From a virus, in the IMG/VR virus record IMGVR_UViG_3300031989_000059, positions 1 through 24,317 of that record: 24,317 nucleotides of DNA; one strand, written 5' to 3'. Positions within the stretch are counted from its first letter, which is position 1; each line of letters opens with the position of its first letter. The position numbers and the translations under genes were made by a program. The notes under the pieces were generated by a model. It ran no database searches, was not told where the DNA came from, and worked only from the letters and a program-made list of their open reading frames with translations. Shown here in pieces: positions 7,741 through 14,642 of this stretch.

Positions 7741-8322
7741 CTAGGCGGCCGGGGTGGAGATCGTGGCCGCAGAGGCGGCATGAAGGGGCGAAACGAAAAA
7801 CTCGTCGGTCTGCTTGGGCGCGAACCCGAGGGCGCGCAGCGTCGGCACCTGACCGTCAGCCTCACTCTCAGCCGGGCCGGCCTCGTCCTGGGCGTCGATC
7901 GTCCGCAGGATCGCCGGCTTGTCGAGCGTGTAGCTGATCTTGGTGAGCTGCTCGCCATAGGCGGTGGCGCGCAATGCCACCGCAGCCTCGGCATCCTTGG
8001 CGTATTGGTGGGTGAGCTTGGGCGGCGTCAGGCGCAGCCCGATCTGGCACCCGCCAAGCTCGATCGAGCGGGCCTTGCCACCGGTCATCTCCGGCTCGGC
8101 CACCGCCCACCATGCCGACAGCTGCCGGAAAATCTCCTTCATCCGCGCCTCAATCGCCACAATCTGCTGGTCGGCAGCGGTGTTCACCGCCGCGATCTCG
8201 GCCTCGCGCTGAGCGTTGATCGCCGCCATCCGGGCATCGAGGCCGGCATATTCACCGAGCAGCGTGACGGCTTCGTCGGTGGTCTGGGGCGCGCGCTGGG
8301 CGACGGTGCGGCGGCGGGCCAT
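7741..8322 (-). CDS. gam: Mu Gam-like host-nuclease inhibitor
   Basis: This 193-aa protein matches the phage Mu Gam family. It has a long helical, charged N-terminus (about residues 25-70, with repeated Ala/Glu/Arg heptads), then a conserved core with KARSIELGGCQIGLRLTPP and ISYTLDKPAILRT. Mu Gam is a Ku-like protein that binds double-stranded DNA ends and blocks exonucleases such as RecBCD; this is established for the family. The C-terminal ~35 residues are variable. The start codon overlaps the stop of the preceding 49-aa gene (TGATG), so translation is probably coupled. Its place just upstream of a DNA methyltransferase suggests a small block protecting phage DNA. Confidence 0.88.
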   Translation of the reverse strand: MARRRTVAQRAPQTTDEAVTLLGEYAGLDARMAAINAQREAEIAAVNTAADQQIVAIEARMKEIFRQLSAWWAVAEPEMTGGKARSIELGGCQIGLRLTPPKLTHQYAKDAEAAVALRATAYGEQLTKISYTLDKPAILRTIDAQDEAGPAESEADGQVPTLRALGFAPKQTDEFFVSPLHAASAATISTPAA

Positions 8323-8471
8323 CAGCGCGCGGCCTGCGCGCTGCCGGCTGCCGCCCGCGCAGCCGTCAGCTCGTTCAGCACCTGCTCCAGCCAGGCCGGA
8401 GAGACTGCCGCATGGCGTCCTTCCGCCCGGGCGGTCTCGATGGCGCGCTTGATGTCATGCAGCTGGATCAT
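8322..8471 (-). CDS. Small helical phage protein upstream of gam
   Basis: A 49-aa ORF beginning MIQLHDIKRAIETAR. Its stop overlaps the ATG of gam by one base, and it starts 3 nt after the stop of the preceding gene, so it sits in the same coupled string. The protein is Ala/Arg-rich and predicted helical, with no cysteines and no membrane segment. Function unknown; reality is supported by tight packing rather than recognisable homology. Confidence 0.62.
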   Translation of the reverse strand: MIQLHDIKRAIETARAEGRHAAVSPAWLEQVLNELTAARAAAGSAQAAR

Positions 8472-8474
8472 GGA

Positions 8475-8753
8475 TCACCAGATGGCTCGCCCGCCGATAT
8501 GGCGGAGCGGTGGGTGGACGGCGGCACCGGTGCCGCGAAAGACTGCGCGGATCCGCGCAGCGATGCTTTCAGCACGATCGACATGGGCCTCGTGGATCGC
8601 CTGGCTGGCCGCGCCCTGGTCGACATCGGCAATCAGGAGGTCGAGCTCGTCGCTCAGCTGGCGCAGCTCGTCGGCCGGTTTTCGCCGCCGCTCCTGGAGA
8701 CCGGGCAGGTGACGTGGAGCGGCGGCGATGGAGGCCAGTTTGTGATCGCGCAT
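8475..8753 (-). CDS. Small basic helical phage protein, first gene of the late-side block
   Basis: This 92-aa protein starts MRDHKLASIAAAP. An excellent GGAGG site 7-8 nt upstream fixes this start over a longer in-frame reading. A central helical stretch, PADELRQLSDELDLLIADVDQG, looks amphipathic and could dimerise; the rest is basic. No family is recognised. It lies directly after a strong intrinsic-terminator hairpin, so its expression, and perhaps that of everything downstream, depends on reading through or starting within that hairpin. Confidence 0.65.
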   Translation of the reverse strand: MRDHKLASIAAAPRHLPGLQERRRKPADELRQLSDELDLLIADVDQGAASQAIHEAHVDRAESIAARIRAVFRGTGAAVHPPLRHIGGRAIW

Positions 8754-8771
8754 GCGCGGACCTCCAGAACC

Positions 8772-8808
8772 GGAAAAGCCCGCCGGCCTGGGGGGGCCGA
8801 CGGGCTCA
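8772..8808 (-). terminator. Strong intrinsic terminator/attenuator before the late-side block
   Basis: On the minus strand GCCCGTCGGCC (8795-8805) pairs with GGCCGGCGGGC (8778-8788) around a C-rich loop, an 11-bp stem with one G-U pair. It is followed at once by TTTT. The T-run ends about 10 nt before the GGAGG site of the gene starting at 8753, leaving no room for a separate promoter between the two. It therefore acts on transcripts entering from the right and could be the target of an antiterminator. Confidence 0.75.
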
Positions 8809-8835
8809 TGACGCAGCTGTCGCGGGGTCGTTTTG

Positions 8836-8869
8836 CCCGCTTGCGTGACCGGATTGCAGCGGGTTTTTT
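8836..8869 (+). terminator. Plus-strand intrinsic terminator facing the left operon
   Basis: On the plus strand CCCGCTTGC (8836-8844) pairs with GCAGCGGG with one bulged base, and six T residues follow (8864-8869). On the minus strand the stem is followed by CAAAA, so it works only for rightward RNA. No rightward gene precedes it. It would stop antisense transcription coming from the late region before it enters the regulatory genes. Confidence 0.5.
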
Positions 8870-8881
8870 GACAAGGGGCAA

Positions 8882-9604
8882 CTAGCCCAGCAGTCGGGCA
8901 TGCGCCTCGATCAGGTCTTCCCGCCGCACGCTGCGGATCGCATGCTCCAGCGCGTCGCTCCACAGATCGAGCGCGGCGATCAGCCCGGCGCGCAGGCGCG
9001 ACACGGACATGCGATGCCGCCGCGCCACCGCGACTAGCCCGCAATCGGCGACGATCAGCTCCAGCAGGGCGGCAATGGGCACCGCCGCGCTGATCGCGCG
9101 CCGCCACCGCGTATAGGCCATTTCGGCCCGCACCATGGTCAGGCGCTCGAAAAAGGCCCCGTCGCCGGCGCGCTGGCTGTCCACCCGTGTCTCGAGGCTG
9201 GCGGTGCGGACATTCACGTCGGCTGCGATGCGCTCGACGATCGCGGCGATGTCGGCCGCCGCCTGCAGCTGCTCGGCGTCGATCGCGCCCGACCGGTAAA
9301 GCCGCGCGATCGTGCCGTCGCGCAGCCTGGCCGCCTTGTCATGCGTCTCCGGCGTGCCCTGCCGATGGCCCCACGCCTCGCGCAGCGCCAGCGCGGCCTC
9401 GATCGCCGGGGCCAGCTGCACCGGGATGCGGCGCTTGCCACGCCCCTTGCCCACGCGTCGCGCCGGCGGCCGGGGCTTGCCGAGGATCAGGTGATCGATC
9501 CGCTGCTGCTCTTCGGGCCGCGGATCAGGATAGGTGTCCGCGGCGGCCCGGGAACGGTCGCTGCCGCCTGCGCGGCGGTGCGTTGGATCAGCTCGGATTG
9601 TCAT
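8882..9604 (-). CDS. Putative DNA-binding phage protein with C-terminal helix-turn-helix-like end
   Basis: This 240-aa protein begins MTIRADPTHRR, starting inside the end of the preceding gene (17-nt overlap) after GAGGCAGGGG. The first ~80 residues are basic and proline-rich, probably flexible. Residues 85-240 are helical. The end, ADCGLVAVARRHRMSVSRLR and LIAALDLW, resembles a helix-turn-helix, with an overall pattern recalling the alphaproteobacterial DUF6456 group (recall only). Paired with the LexA-type winged-helix protein before it, it may form a two-gene regulatory or replication-initiation unit. No enzymatic motif is seen. It is the last gene before a terminator. Confidence 0.7.
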   Translation of the reverse strand: MTIRADPTHRRAGGSDRSRAAADTYPDPRPEEQQRIDHLILGKPRPPARRVGKGRGKRRIPVQLAPAIEAALALREAWGHRQGTPETHDKAARLRDGTIARLYRSGAIDAEQLQAAADIAAIVERIAADVNVRTASLETRVDSQRAGDGAFFERLTMVRAEMAYTRWRRAISAAVPIAALLELIVADCGLVAVARRHRMSVSRLRAGLIAALDLWSDALEHAIRSVRREDLIEAHARLLG

Positions 9605-10040
9605 TTGCCCCTGCCTCGGTCTCGACAATTGGCTGATAGTCGAGATCGGGCTCGGCCGAGAGCGGGAGATATGACAAGGGCAGCGCCGCCGCGATGCGCA
9701 CCGCGCCGGCCTGCCCCGCCTGCCCCGCCTGCCCCGCCAGATCGGCCTGGTCGCATGGCGGATGCTGGCGCAGCCGCAGCACCGCATCTGCAACGCTGAT
9801 CTCGTCCCGGCGGTCAGGCAGCCGAATGCCGCGCGTTTGCCCGGGCACCACCAGGATCAGCCGCTCGCGCGCCAGCGCCTCGACCAGCTCGCGCGCCCGC
9901 TGACGCGTCGCACCCAGCGCTGCGCCGATCTCGCTATGGCTGGGGCTGCATCCCCAGCGGGCGAAATACTGCTTGATGAAGTCGAGGGCTGCGATCTTGC
10001 GGCTGCGCATCTGGGCCGACACCCGGAAAGTGGACGCCAT
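9588..10040 (-). CDS. LexA-type winged-helix DNA-binding protein without protease domain
   Basis: In this 150-aa protein, residues 10-75 match the LexA N-terminal DNA-binding domain. The pattern is a first helix (IAALDFIKQYFARWG), the phrase CSPSHSEIGAALGATRQRARELVEALARERLI, and a wing ending in RGIRL. The C-terminal S24 peptidase of LexA or CI is absent. The second half is a linker with three GQA repeats encoded by a 9-bp tandem repeat, then an acidic tail. It probably binds DNA as a regulator, but unlike LexA could not self-cleave on DNA damage. The ATG follows a G5A site. Its end overlaps the next gene. Confidence 0.85.
   Translation of the reverse strand: MASTFRVSAQMRSRKIAALDFIKQYFARWGCSPSHSEIGAALGATRQRARELVEALARERLILVVPGQTRGIRLPDRRDEISVADAVLRLRQHPPCDQADLAGQAGQAGQAGAVRIAAALPLSYLPLSAEPDLDYQPIVETEAGANDNPS
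9711..9737. repeat. Three tandem copies of a 9-bp unit in coding sequence
   Basis: CTGCCCCGC occurs three times head to tail within the LexA-type gene and encodes the repeated Gly-Gln-Ala in the linker after the winged helix. Because the unit is a multiple of three, slippage would change linker length without breaking the frame. Confidence 0.9.
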
Positions 10041-10044
10041 TTTC

Positions 10045-10095
10045 GATCCCCCGGTTGAGGGTGGAACATAGCCGAAACACGTAAATATTGAAGGG
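10045..10095 (-). promoter_or_regulatory. AT-richer gap with possible promoter for the LexA-type gene
   Basis: The 74-bp gap between the endonuclease stop and the LexA-type start is noticeably AT-richer than its surroundings. It contains on the minus strand TTCAAT, 16 bp, TATGTT, a weak match to sigma-70 boxes. A separate promoter here would let the two regulatory genes be expressed apart from the R-M pair. The match is poor and unproven. Confidence 0.3.
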
Positions 10096-10114
10096 TGTCG
10101 GTGATTTTCGGGAT

Positions 10115-10876
10115 TCAGCTGGCGCGTGTCAGCCGGCGGCTCTCCTCGTCGAACTCGTAGAAGTCCGGGTTACGGTTCGCGACCAGCCTCAGCAGATCGT
10201 CGAGCAGATCATCCAGCTTCACCGGTTCATCCGGCTTCCCCACTCGAAAAGCCTTGACCACCGATTGTTCAGGCGATGCCTCGACCAGCAGGATGTAAAA
10301 TCGCTCGAACTGCTCGTCCCGATCATGCGGATCATTCCGCCCGTCGAAAAGCTGCAATCGCTGATGCGCGTTGATGAATGTCGAACGGCGCTTCGTAGAC
10401 CCGTCCGCGCTGGTCTTGTTGTCCGTCGCCGCGCCAGAATCGAGAAAGAACAGCCCTGCCAGCACTGCATAGGGGAAACGCCGGTGCAGCGTGACGGCCT
10501 CGATCAGCATGTCGCCGCGCCGGTTCGTGAGGTTCTTCTGGAAATTTTTGGTTTTCGGGTCGCGAAAGTTGATCGTCTTCACGGATATGCCGAGCAACAG
10601 GCCCGAGACTTCGGTCGCCCACGTCACATCCACCTTCTTCGCGCCGATCCCGCCCGCCATCCGGCGCTCCGCACCCGATCCGCCGACTTCGCCGGGTTCT
10701 GCGGGCCGCGCTTCCGCACACCCCCGCTTGCGAAGCTCGGCACCAATCGCAACGGCCACCGCCGCCGACATCTCCTCGCTATAGCGCTTTTTCGCCTCTC
10801 GATCGCTGTCGACCGGCTTGGGCCGCAGACTGCGCAGCGCGGCATCAAGGCGGCGTTCAAACGGTGACACGTTCAC
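10115..10876 (-). CDS. Type II restriction endonuclease (family unassigned)
   Basis: A 253-aa protein encoded directly after, and overlapping by 20 nt, a type II adenine methyltransferase gene, the usual place for the cognate endonuclease. The core at residues 81-150 holds KVDVTWAT, GLLLGISVKT, then FQKNLTNRRGD and FPYAVLAGLFFLD. This could be a PD-(D/E)xK fold, with Asp83 and Lys100 at the expected spacing but Ser98 where Asp/Glu is usual. I recall similar proteins beside methyltransferases, but not their recognition sequence. GTG at 10876 is annotated; a second GTG at 10870, better placed behind AGAGG, could be the true start. It should cut unmethylated incoming DNA inside the lysogen. Confidence 0.8.
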   Translation of the reverse strand: MNVSPFERRLDAALRSLRPKPVDSDREAKKRYSEEMSAAVAVAIGAELRKRGCAEARPAEPGEVGGSGAERRMAGGIGAKKVDVTWATEVSGLLLGISVKTINFRDPKTKNFQKNLTNRRGDMLIEAVTLHRRFPYAVLAGLFFLDSGAATDNKTSADGSTKRRSTFINAHQRLQLFDGRNDPHDRDEQFERFYILLVEASPEQSVVKAFRVGKPDEPVKLDDLLDDLLRLVANRNPDFYEFDEESRRLTRAS

Positions 10877-12506
10877 CTCTCGCCCGGCTCACACGGCGCT
10901 GAAACAGATGCTCGCGCGCATCGCGAAGGGTTTTCAGCTGCCTCTTGCCAAGGCCACAATGCTTCACCAGCACCGCGCGGTCGATCAGCTCGATCGCGTC
11001 CTGGGTTTTTCCCGCGCGCAGCATCCGCCCGACCTGTGGCCGGATCGCCTCCAGATCGTCAGATGCGGCCGCGACGATCGCCGCCGACGGCACCGGCATC
11101 AGATCAGCTTCTTTCGGCTCATGCTTCAGCATGCCGCCGCCATAGGCCCGGCCGACCATCTCGCCACCCAGCAGCGATATCGTGTTCAGGCTGGCCAAGG
11201 GCAGCCATCCGCGCCCCAACTCGCGGACATCCTCGTTCAGCCGCACGCCATAGAGTGAATTGAGCACATGCGCCCGCGCGTCATTCGTCACCAGGCGGGC
11301 GCGGTCATGGTTCATGTAGGTGAAGAACAAATCTGGGCATTCGACCATCGGCACCCGCCACCAGGCGACCCGCTGGCGGCACTTGTAGCCCTGGTGCACG
11401 CCCTCACGCTCGCCCTCGGCAATATATGCACGGGCAGCAGCCGATGGCTTGTCGCCCGGGGCGAACAGGAAACACCGCTTCCCCTCGGCCGCAAGCTGTT
11501 CCCATGCCTCCTGCCCGAAAACCATCGCCTGCAGATGTTTCGACCCGGGGGGCGAGATCGGGAGCAACTCGCCGGTGCGCAGCCCGAGATGCTTCGCCTC
11601 GGCCCGCGTCAGCGTGAAGAACTTGTTGTTGCCAGTGACCGCGCCGAGATAGGTCTCGCCCCACCCCTCGATCAGGGTGGTAAACCGGGCATCGTCGACC
11701 AGCTCGGTATATTGGTCCAGCGCCTCGGCGGGCAGCAGCGCAGGCGTCCATTTCTGGTCGCCGGCAGGTGAATAGCCCACCCAGGAATCCGCCCCGATCT
11801 TTCTCAGATCATCAGGATTGCGGGCCTGGTAAACCTCGAATGCAGCGCAGCCGCCCCGCCCCTCGGCCAGCAGCAGAACGACCTCTTCCAGCACGTCCGG
11901 AAAAACCAGCTCGTCGAACAGCACCAGCTTCACCTTGGCGAAGCGCTGCAACAGGAACCGCCGAACTTCGGCCGCATAATTCACGGTCAGCAGCTCGGCC
12001 GGCAGCACCAGCCCCAGCCTGCCCTCGGGTGCCAGAAAATCGGACGCATGGATGGTGAAGGCCGCCCAGGAACTCGCAAGCCCCGTCAGGCGCACCCCCT
12101 GCGCCAGCGCTGCACGCAGGCTCTTTGCCCGGGCATCGCCAATGAACTGCTGATATCGAACAAACGGCGGATTTCCGACGACCGCGTCATAGCTTTGGCC
12201 AGGCGACGCATCGAAGAAATCGCCGACTTGGATCATGGCCCCGGCGCCGGCACCGTCCAGCCGCGCTTGCGCTTGCGCCGCCGATGGCGCGTGGATCTCG
12301 ACCCCGTTCAGCAATCCGTCGAGCCGACCACGCGCCCCCAGCGATCGCAGCCGCGCCGCCGCCGGCAACAGGAATGCAGCATCGCCGCATGACGGCTCAA
12401 GCACCCGGTCCGAACCGGATCTGATCGCCCAGTCCGTGATGAATCGCGCAAGGGCGGGCGGCGTAAAAAAAGCCCCTCTCGCCTTACGGATGGCCGGAGT
12501 GTCCAC
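10857..12506 (-). CDS. Type II DNA adenine-N6 methyltransferase, gamma class
   Basis: A 549-aa modification enzyme of the Eco57I/TaqI-like gamma class. Motif X is GAFFTPP at residues 11-17, motif I is VLEPSCGDAAFL at 35-46, and the catalytic motif IV is NPPF at 112-115. The C-terminal half (from about 230) is the target-recognition region, with WGETYLGAVTGNNKFFTL and an IAEGEREGVHQGYKCRQR segment typical of this class. The GTG start is chosen because GGGGAG lies 8 nt upstream; a longer reading from TTG lacks a site. It protects the lysogen's DNA from the overlapping endonuclease. A TTGACA promoter lies upstream, so the pair can be expressed in the prophage state. Confidence 0.93.
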   Translation of the reverse strand: MDTPAIRKARGAFFTPPALARFITDWAIRSGSDRVLEPSCGDAAFLLPAAARLRSLGARGRLDGLLNGVEIHAPSAAQAQARLDGAGAGAMIQVGDFFDASPGQSYDAVVGNPPFVRYQQFIGDARAKSLRAALAQGVRLTGLASSWAAFTIHASDFLAPEGRLGLVLPAELLTVNYAAEVRRFLLQRFAKVKLVLFDELVFPDVLEEVVLLLAEGRGGCAAFEVYQARNPDDLRKIGADSWVGYSPAGDQKWTPALLPAEALDQYTELVDDARFTTLIEGWGETYLGAVTGNNKFFTLTRAEAKHLGLRTGELLPISPPGSKHLQAMVFGQEAWEQLAAEGKRCFLFAPGDKPSAAARAYIAEGEREGVHQGYKCRQRVAWWRVPMVECPDLFFTYMNHDRARLVTNDARAHVLNSLYGVRLNEDVRELGRGWLPLASLNTISLLGGEMVGRAYGGGMLKHEPKEADLMPVPSAAIVAAASDDLEAIRPQVGRMLRAGKTQDAIELIDRAVLVKHCGLGKRQLKTLRDAREHLFQRRVSRARGERVTV

Positions 12507-12541
12507 GTCGCGCTCTCCCCTTTGCCGACTGAGACTTCGGC

Positions 12542-12569
12542 GGTCTACCGCACCGTCGATAGCTGTCAA
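12542..12569 (-). promoter_or_regulatory. Probable sigma-70 type promoter for the R-M operon
   Basis: On the minus strand, in the 99-bp gap before the methyltransferase start, TTGACA (12564-12569) is followed after 16 bp by TAGACC (12542-12547). The -35 box is perfect and the -10 is poor, which is common in alphaproteobacteria. The predicted start lies about 30 nt upstream of the GTG. It would drive methyltransferase then endonuclease as one message. Confidence 0.5.
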
Positions 12570-12605
12570 CAAAGCTGTGAAGAACCTTTGGGGACCATAC
12601 CACCA

Positions 12606-13427
12606 TCAAGCCCCGAACCGCTGCTTGGCGCGCGGCGACCATTGCTCCTCCCCGCGCCGCACCGGCTCGCCATCGCGGCCGACCGACAGGTCGGCTATGA
12701 TGGTAACCAGCATCGTATCCGCGGCGATGGCCCCTTCGAATGCGGCCTCCGTCAGCTCGTCGAGATGCTCGCGAATAGCGAGGCTCCACTGAAACTCGGA
12801 ACGGTGCTGGATGCCGTCGGCTGAGATCACCCCCTCGATGGCGCGCAGCAGGATGTTCTGCGACTGCTCGCTCGACACGAAGTATTTGAGCGAGGCGAAG
12901 AGCGTGTCTTCGTCGGGATCAAGGGCGGCCGCATATTCCAGTATCTCGTCCAGCGGCGGCTCGCCGCTCCAGTCCTTCTTGATCCACATCTCGTTGATGA
13001 AGCGGACGATCGGCAAATGCTCGCGCGGATCCCAATAGCCGTCGCAGCGCGCAATGAAGGCCAGCACATTCAGCCCGGCGCGCAGCACCCCTGCGCGCGA
13101 TCGCGTCAGCCCGAAATAAGGTCGGCCGGCAACCTTGCGGTCAACCACGAACCCGGCGAACCACCTTGCGTCGCCCAGCACCTCGCCCGTCTCCGGATCG
13201 ATGACCTCGCGGATCCGATCCAGGCGGAAGGCCCGGTATCCCCGCTCGCGATGGCACAAGGCTTCGATGCAGATGCTCGTCTCGCGCTGCACCTGACGCC
13301 GGCATTCGATCAGCCGGGTGGCGTCATCATCGCCGTAGAGAATGTGAATCATCCGTCCGGTGATGCTCTCACCGCTTGCTGCCGCCGCCTCGCTCATTGC
13401 CCCCCCAAGCCGCTCCGTGCGGGCCAT
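12606..13427 (-). CDS. WYL-TerB domain protein of the lysogeny cassette
   Basis: This 273-aa protein appears to fuse two domains. Residues of roughly 30-95 resemble a WYL domain, ending in the diagnostic pattern EALCHRERGYRAFRLDRI. Roughly 110-225 resembles TerB/DjlA-type helical domains, with two DG turns: AFIARCDGYWDPREHLPIVRFI and AIEGVISADGIQHRSEF. WYL domains sense ligands, often nucleic acid or nucleotide signals, in phage-defence regulators such as BrxR and CapW. TerB domains occur in membrane-stress and tellurite modules. No helix-turn-helix is seen, so it is not a typical WYL repressor. The start is uncertain: 13427 (AGGTGAT upstream) or 13397. It lies between the repressor operon and the R-M genes. 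Confidence 0.72.
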   Translation of the reverse strand: MARTERLGGAMSEAAAASGESITGRMIHILYGDDDATRLIECRRQVQRETSICIEALCHRERGYRAFRLDRIREVIDPETGEVLGDARWFAGFVVDRKVAGRPYFGLTRSRAGVLRAGLNVLAFIARCDGYWDPREHLPIVRFINEMWIKKDWSGEPPLDEILEYAAALDPDEDTLFASLKYFVSSEQSQNILLRAIEGVISADGIQHRSEFQWSLAIREHLDELTEAAFEGAIAADTMLVTIIADLSVGRDGEPVRRGEEQWSPRAKQRFGA

Positions 13428-13581
13428 GATGGCCCGATCACCTACCAACTTTGAGGTTGTCGCGGCCTCCGCACGGTCGCAAGCCGATCAGGGTCGCCTA
13501 AGCCGACAATCGCATCGGGTTTGGATCGATCTTTTGGTATGTAAATCGGCCATCGATCTGCGCGCCTTTAGGGCCGGCAGA

Positions 13582-14166
13582 TCAGCGGGCCTGTGGCGCA
13601 AAAGGATCTGCGGGCACGTGTCGTGAGCGACGCTCCTGCTGCGCCACGGTATCCTTCAGGTTTGCAACGCAATCACGCCCACTGGCGATCGCTGCGCCGC
13701 TGCGCGCAAGTGAAAACTGTTCGAGAACGGTCTGCCGATCGTCATCGATCTTCAGGAAAAAAGTGACGTCTGAACCCTTGATCAGTCGGTCTATATCGTC
13801 CTGCTCAACCGCGATCGTGAGGCTATTGTCTTCGAAAGAGATGGCTTTGTGGAGAAAGGCCTCGTCGGCCGCAAGCATGTAGACCTCACGCTCATCGCCT
13901 TTGCGCACCGACCAGCCACTGTTGCCGATCGTGATCAGGTGGCGAGGACCGGCATGCAACAGGATACGCAGCACCGAGGGCCGAGGCCCGTTGAGCTCAA
14001 CTTTGTGGACCGCACAGGCATTCTCGACCGGGCTGATCTCCCACGGTCCTATCGCGTTCGATCCGGCTGGCGCAGGCACCGCGGTCGCGATCAGCATAGC
14101 GGCAGCAAGCCGGTAAGCTACGCGTCGAAATGGCCGACAGCCGATTTCTGTCGATCGTTTTTTCAT
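13582..14166 (-). CDS. Exported protein translationally coupled to the phage repressor
   Basis: This 194-aa protein has a clear Sec signal peptide: a basic start (KKRS...RPFRRVAYR), a hydrophobic core LAAAMLIATAVPAPA, and a likely cut after APA near residue 34. The mature part, beginning near GPWEIS, has two cysteines that could form a disulfide (one early in NACAVH, one late in RDCVANL) and repeated beta-type segments. The pattern recalls uncharacterised periplasmic proteins of sphingomonads. Its ATG overlaps the repressor stop (ATGA), so it should be made whenever the repressor is, that is, in the lysogen. A superinfection-exclusion or lysogenic-conversion role is inferred from this position; no family function is recognised. 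Confidence 0.8.
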   Translation of the reverse strand: MKKRSTEIGCRPFRRVAYRLAAAMLIATAVPAPAGSNAIGPWEISPVENACAVHKVELNGPRPSVLRILLHAGPRHLITIGNSGWSVRKGDEREVYMLAADEAFLHKAISFEDNSLTIAVEQDDIDRLIKGSDVTFFLKIDDDRQTVLEQFSLARSGAAIASGRDCVANLKDTVAQQERRSRHVPADPFAPQAR

Positions 14167-14588
14167 TCGCCCGTTTCGAACTCGCGCAGGATCTGGCGTT
14201 GCAGGCGGCCGAGGCTGGCGGGCAGTTTGGCCGCCAGTGCGGCGGCGACTTCGGTGCGGCTCTTCAGCTCGACGGTCTCAAGCAGCTCCTCGAACATGCG
14301 CGCCAGCACCGGCTCGGTCGGAACCGCCACGGGCATCGACAGGACGCGGAACGATGTTCGGGCTGGCGGCGGCTCGGCCTCCGGGCTGGGGTCGTTAATT
14401 TCGCCCGTTAGATACTCCGGAGTGGTGCGAAGCTCGCGAGCGATCTGCAACAGATATGGCGACGACCGCACGTTACGTCGGATCATGCCGTTGATCGTCG
14501 ATTGCCGCGTCCCGATCCTGCGCGCGAGTTCCGACTGCGAGAGGCCCACCGCTCGCATTCGTTCCTCGATTCGCGCGCCTAACGACAT
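14163..14588 (-). CDS. Prophage repressor with XRE helix-turn-helix
   Basis: In this 141-aa protein, residues 3-60 form a lambda-type helix-turn-helix (GLSQSELARRIGTRQSTINGMIRR), followed by the XRE-typical phrase LLQIARELRTTPEYLTGE. The C-terminal half is helical, probably for oligomerisation, with no S24 peptidase Ser/Lys dyad, so it is not a self-cleaving repressor. It reads away from the Cro-like gene across a region with two palindromic operators. No ribosome-binding site precedes the ATG, and an operator ends only 10 nt upstream, so the maintenance message may be leaderless as in lambda PRM. The stop overlaps the exported-protein start. Confidence 0.88.
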   Translation of the reverse strand: MSLGARIEERMRAVGLSQSELARRIGTRQSTINGMIRRNVRSSPYLLQIARELRTTPEYLTGEINDPSPEAEPPPARTSFRVLSMPVAVPTEPVLARMFEELLETVELKSRTEVAAALAAKLPASLGRLQRQILREFETGE

Positions 14589-14597
14589 GTCGATGAG

Positions 14598-14617
14598 ACT
14601 AACGCGATCACGTTAGT
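14598..14617. promoter_or_regulatory. Operator 1: perfect palindrome CTAAC-N8-GTTAG
   Basis: ACTAACG (14598-14604) and CGTTAGT (14611-14617) are exact inverted repeats around 6 bp, directly upstream of the repressor ATG. It shares half-sites and spacing with the second palindrome 47 bp away. This is the expected binding site of the repressor and/or the Cro-like protein and would give autoregulation of the repressor gene. Confidence 0.82.
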
Positions 14618-14642
14618 AGGGAATCGCGCAGTTGAGGTTGAC

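Noticed and set aside
6291-7937. Plus-strand ORF (548 aa) spanning HNH and methyltransferase
   Set aside because: It crosses two well-defined opposite-strand genes and has no domain features.
8654-8881. Minus-strand 75-aa ORF from a TTG after the HTH-like gene
   Set aside because: It would run through the terminator hairpin and overlap the better-supported 92-aa gene with its own GGAGG site.
10045-10095. Possible parS-like site (ACGTGTTTC)
   Set aside because: It matches only part of the chromosomal parS palindrome and lacks the symmetric half, so it is not supported as a ParB site.
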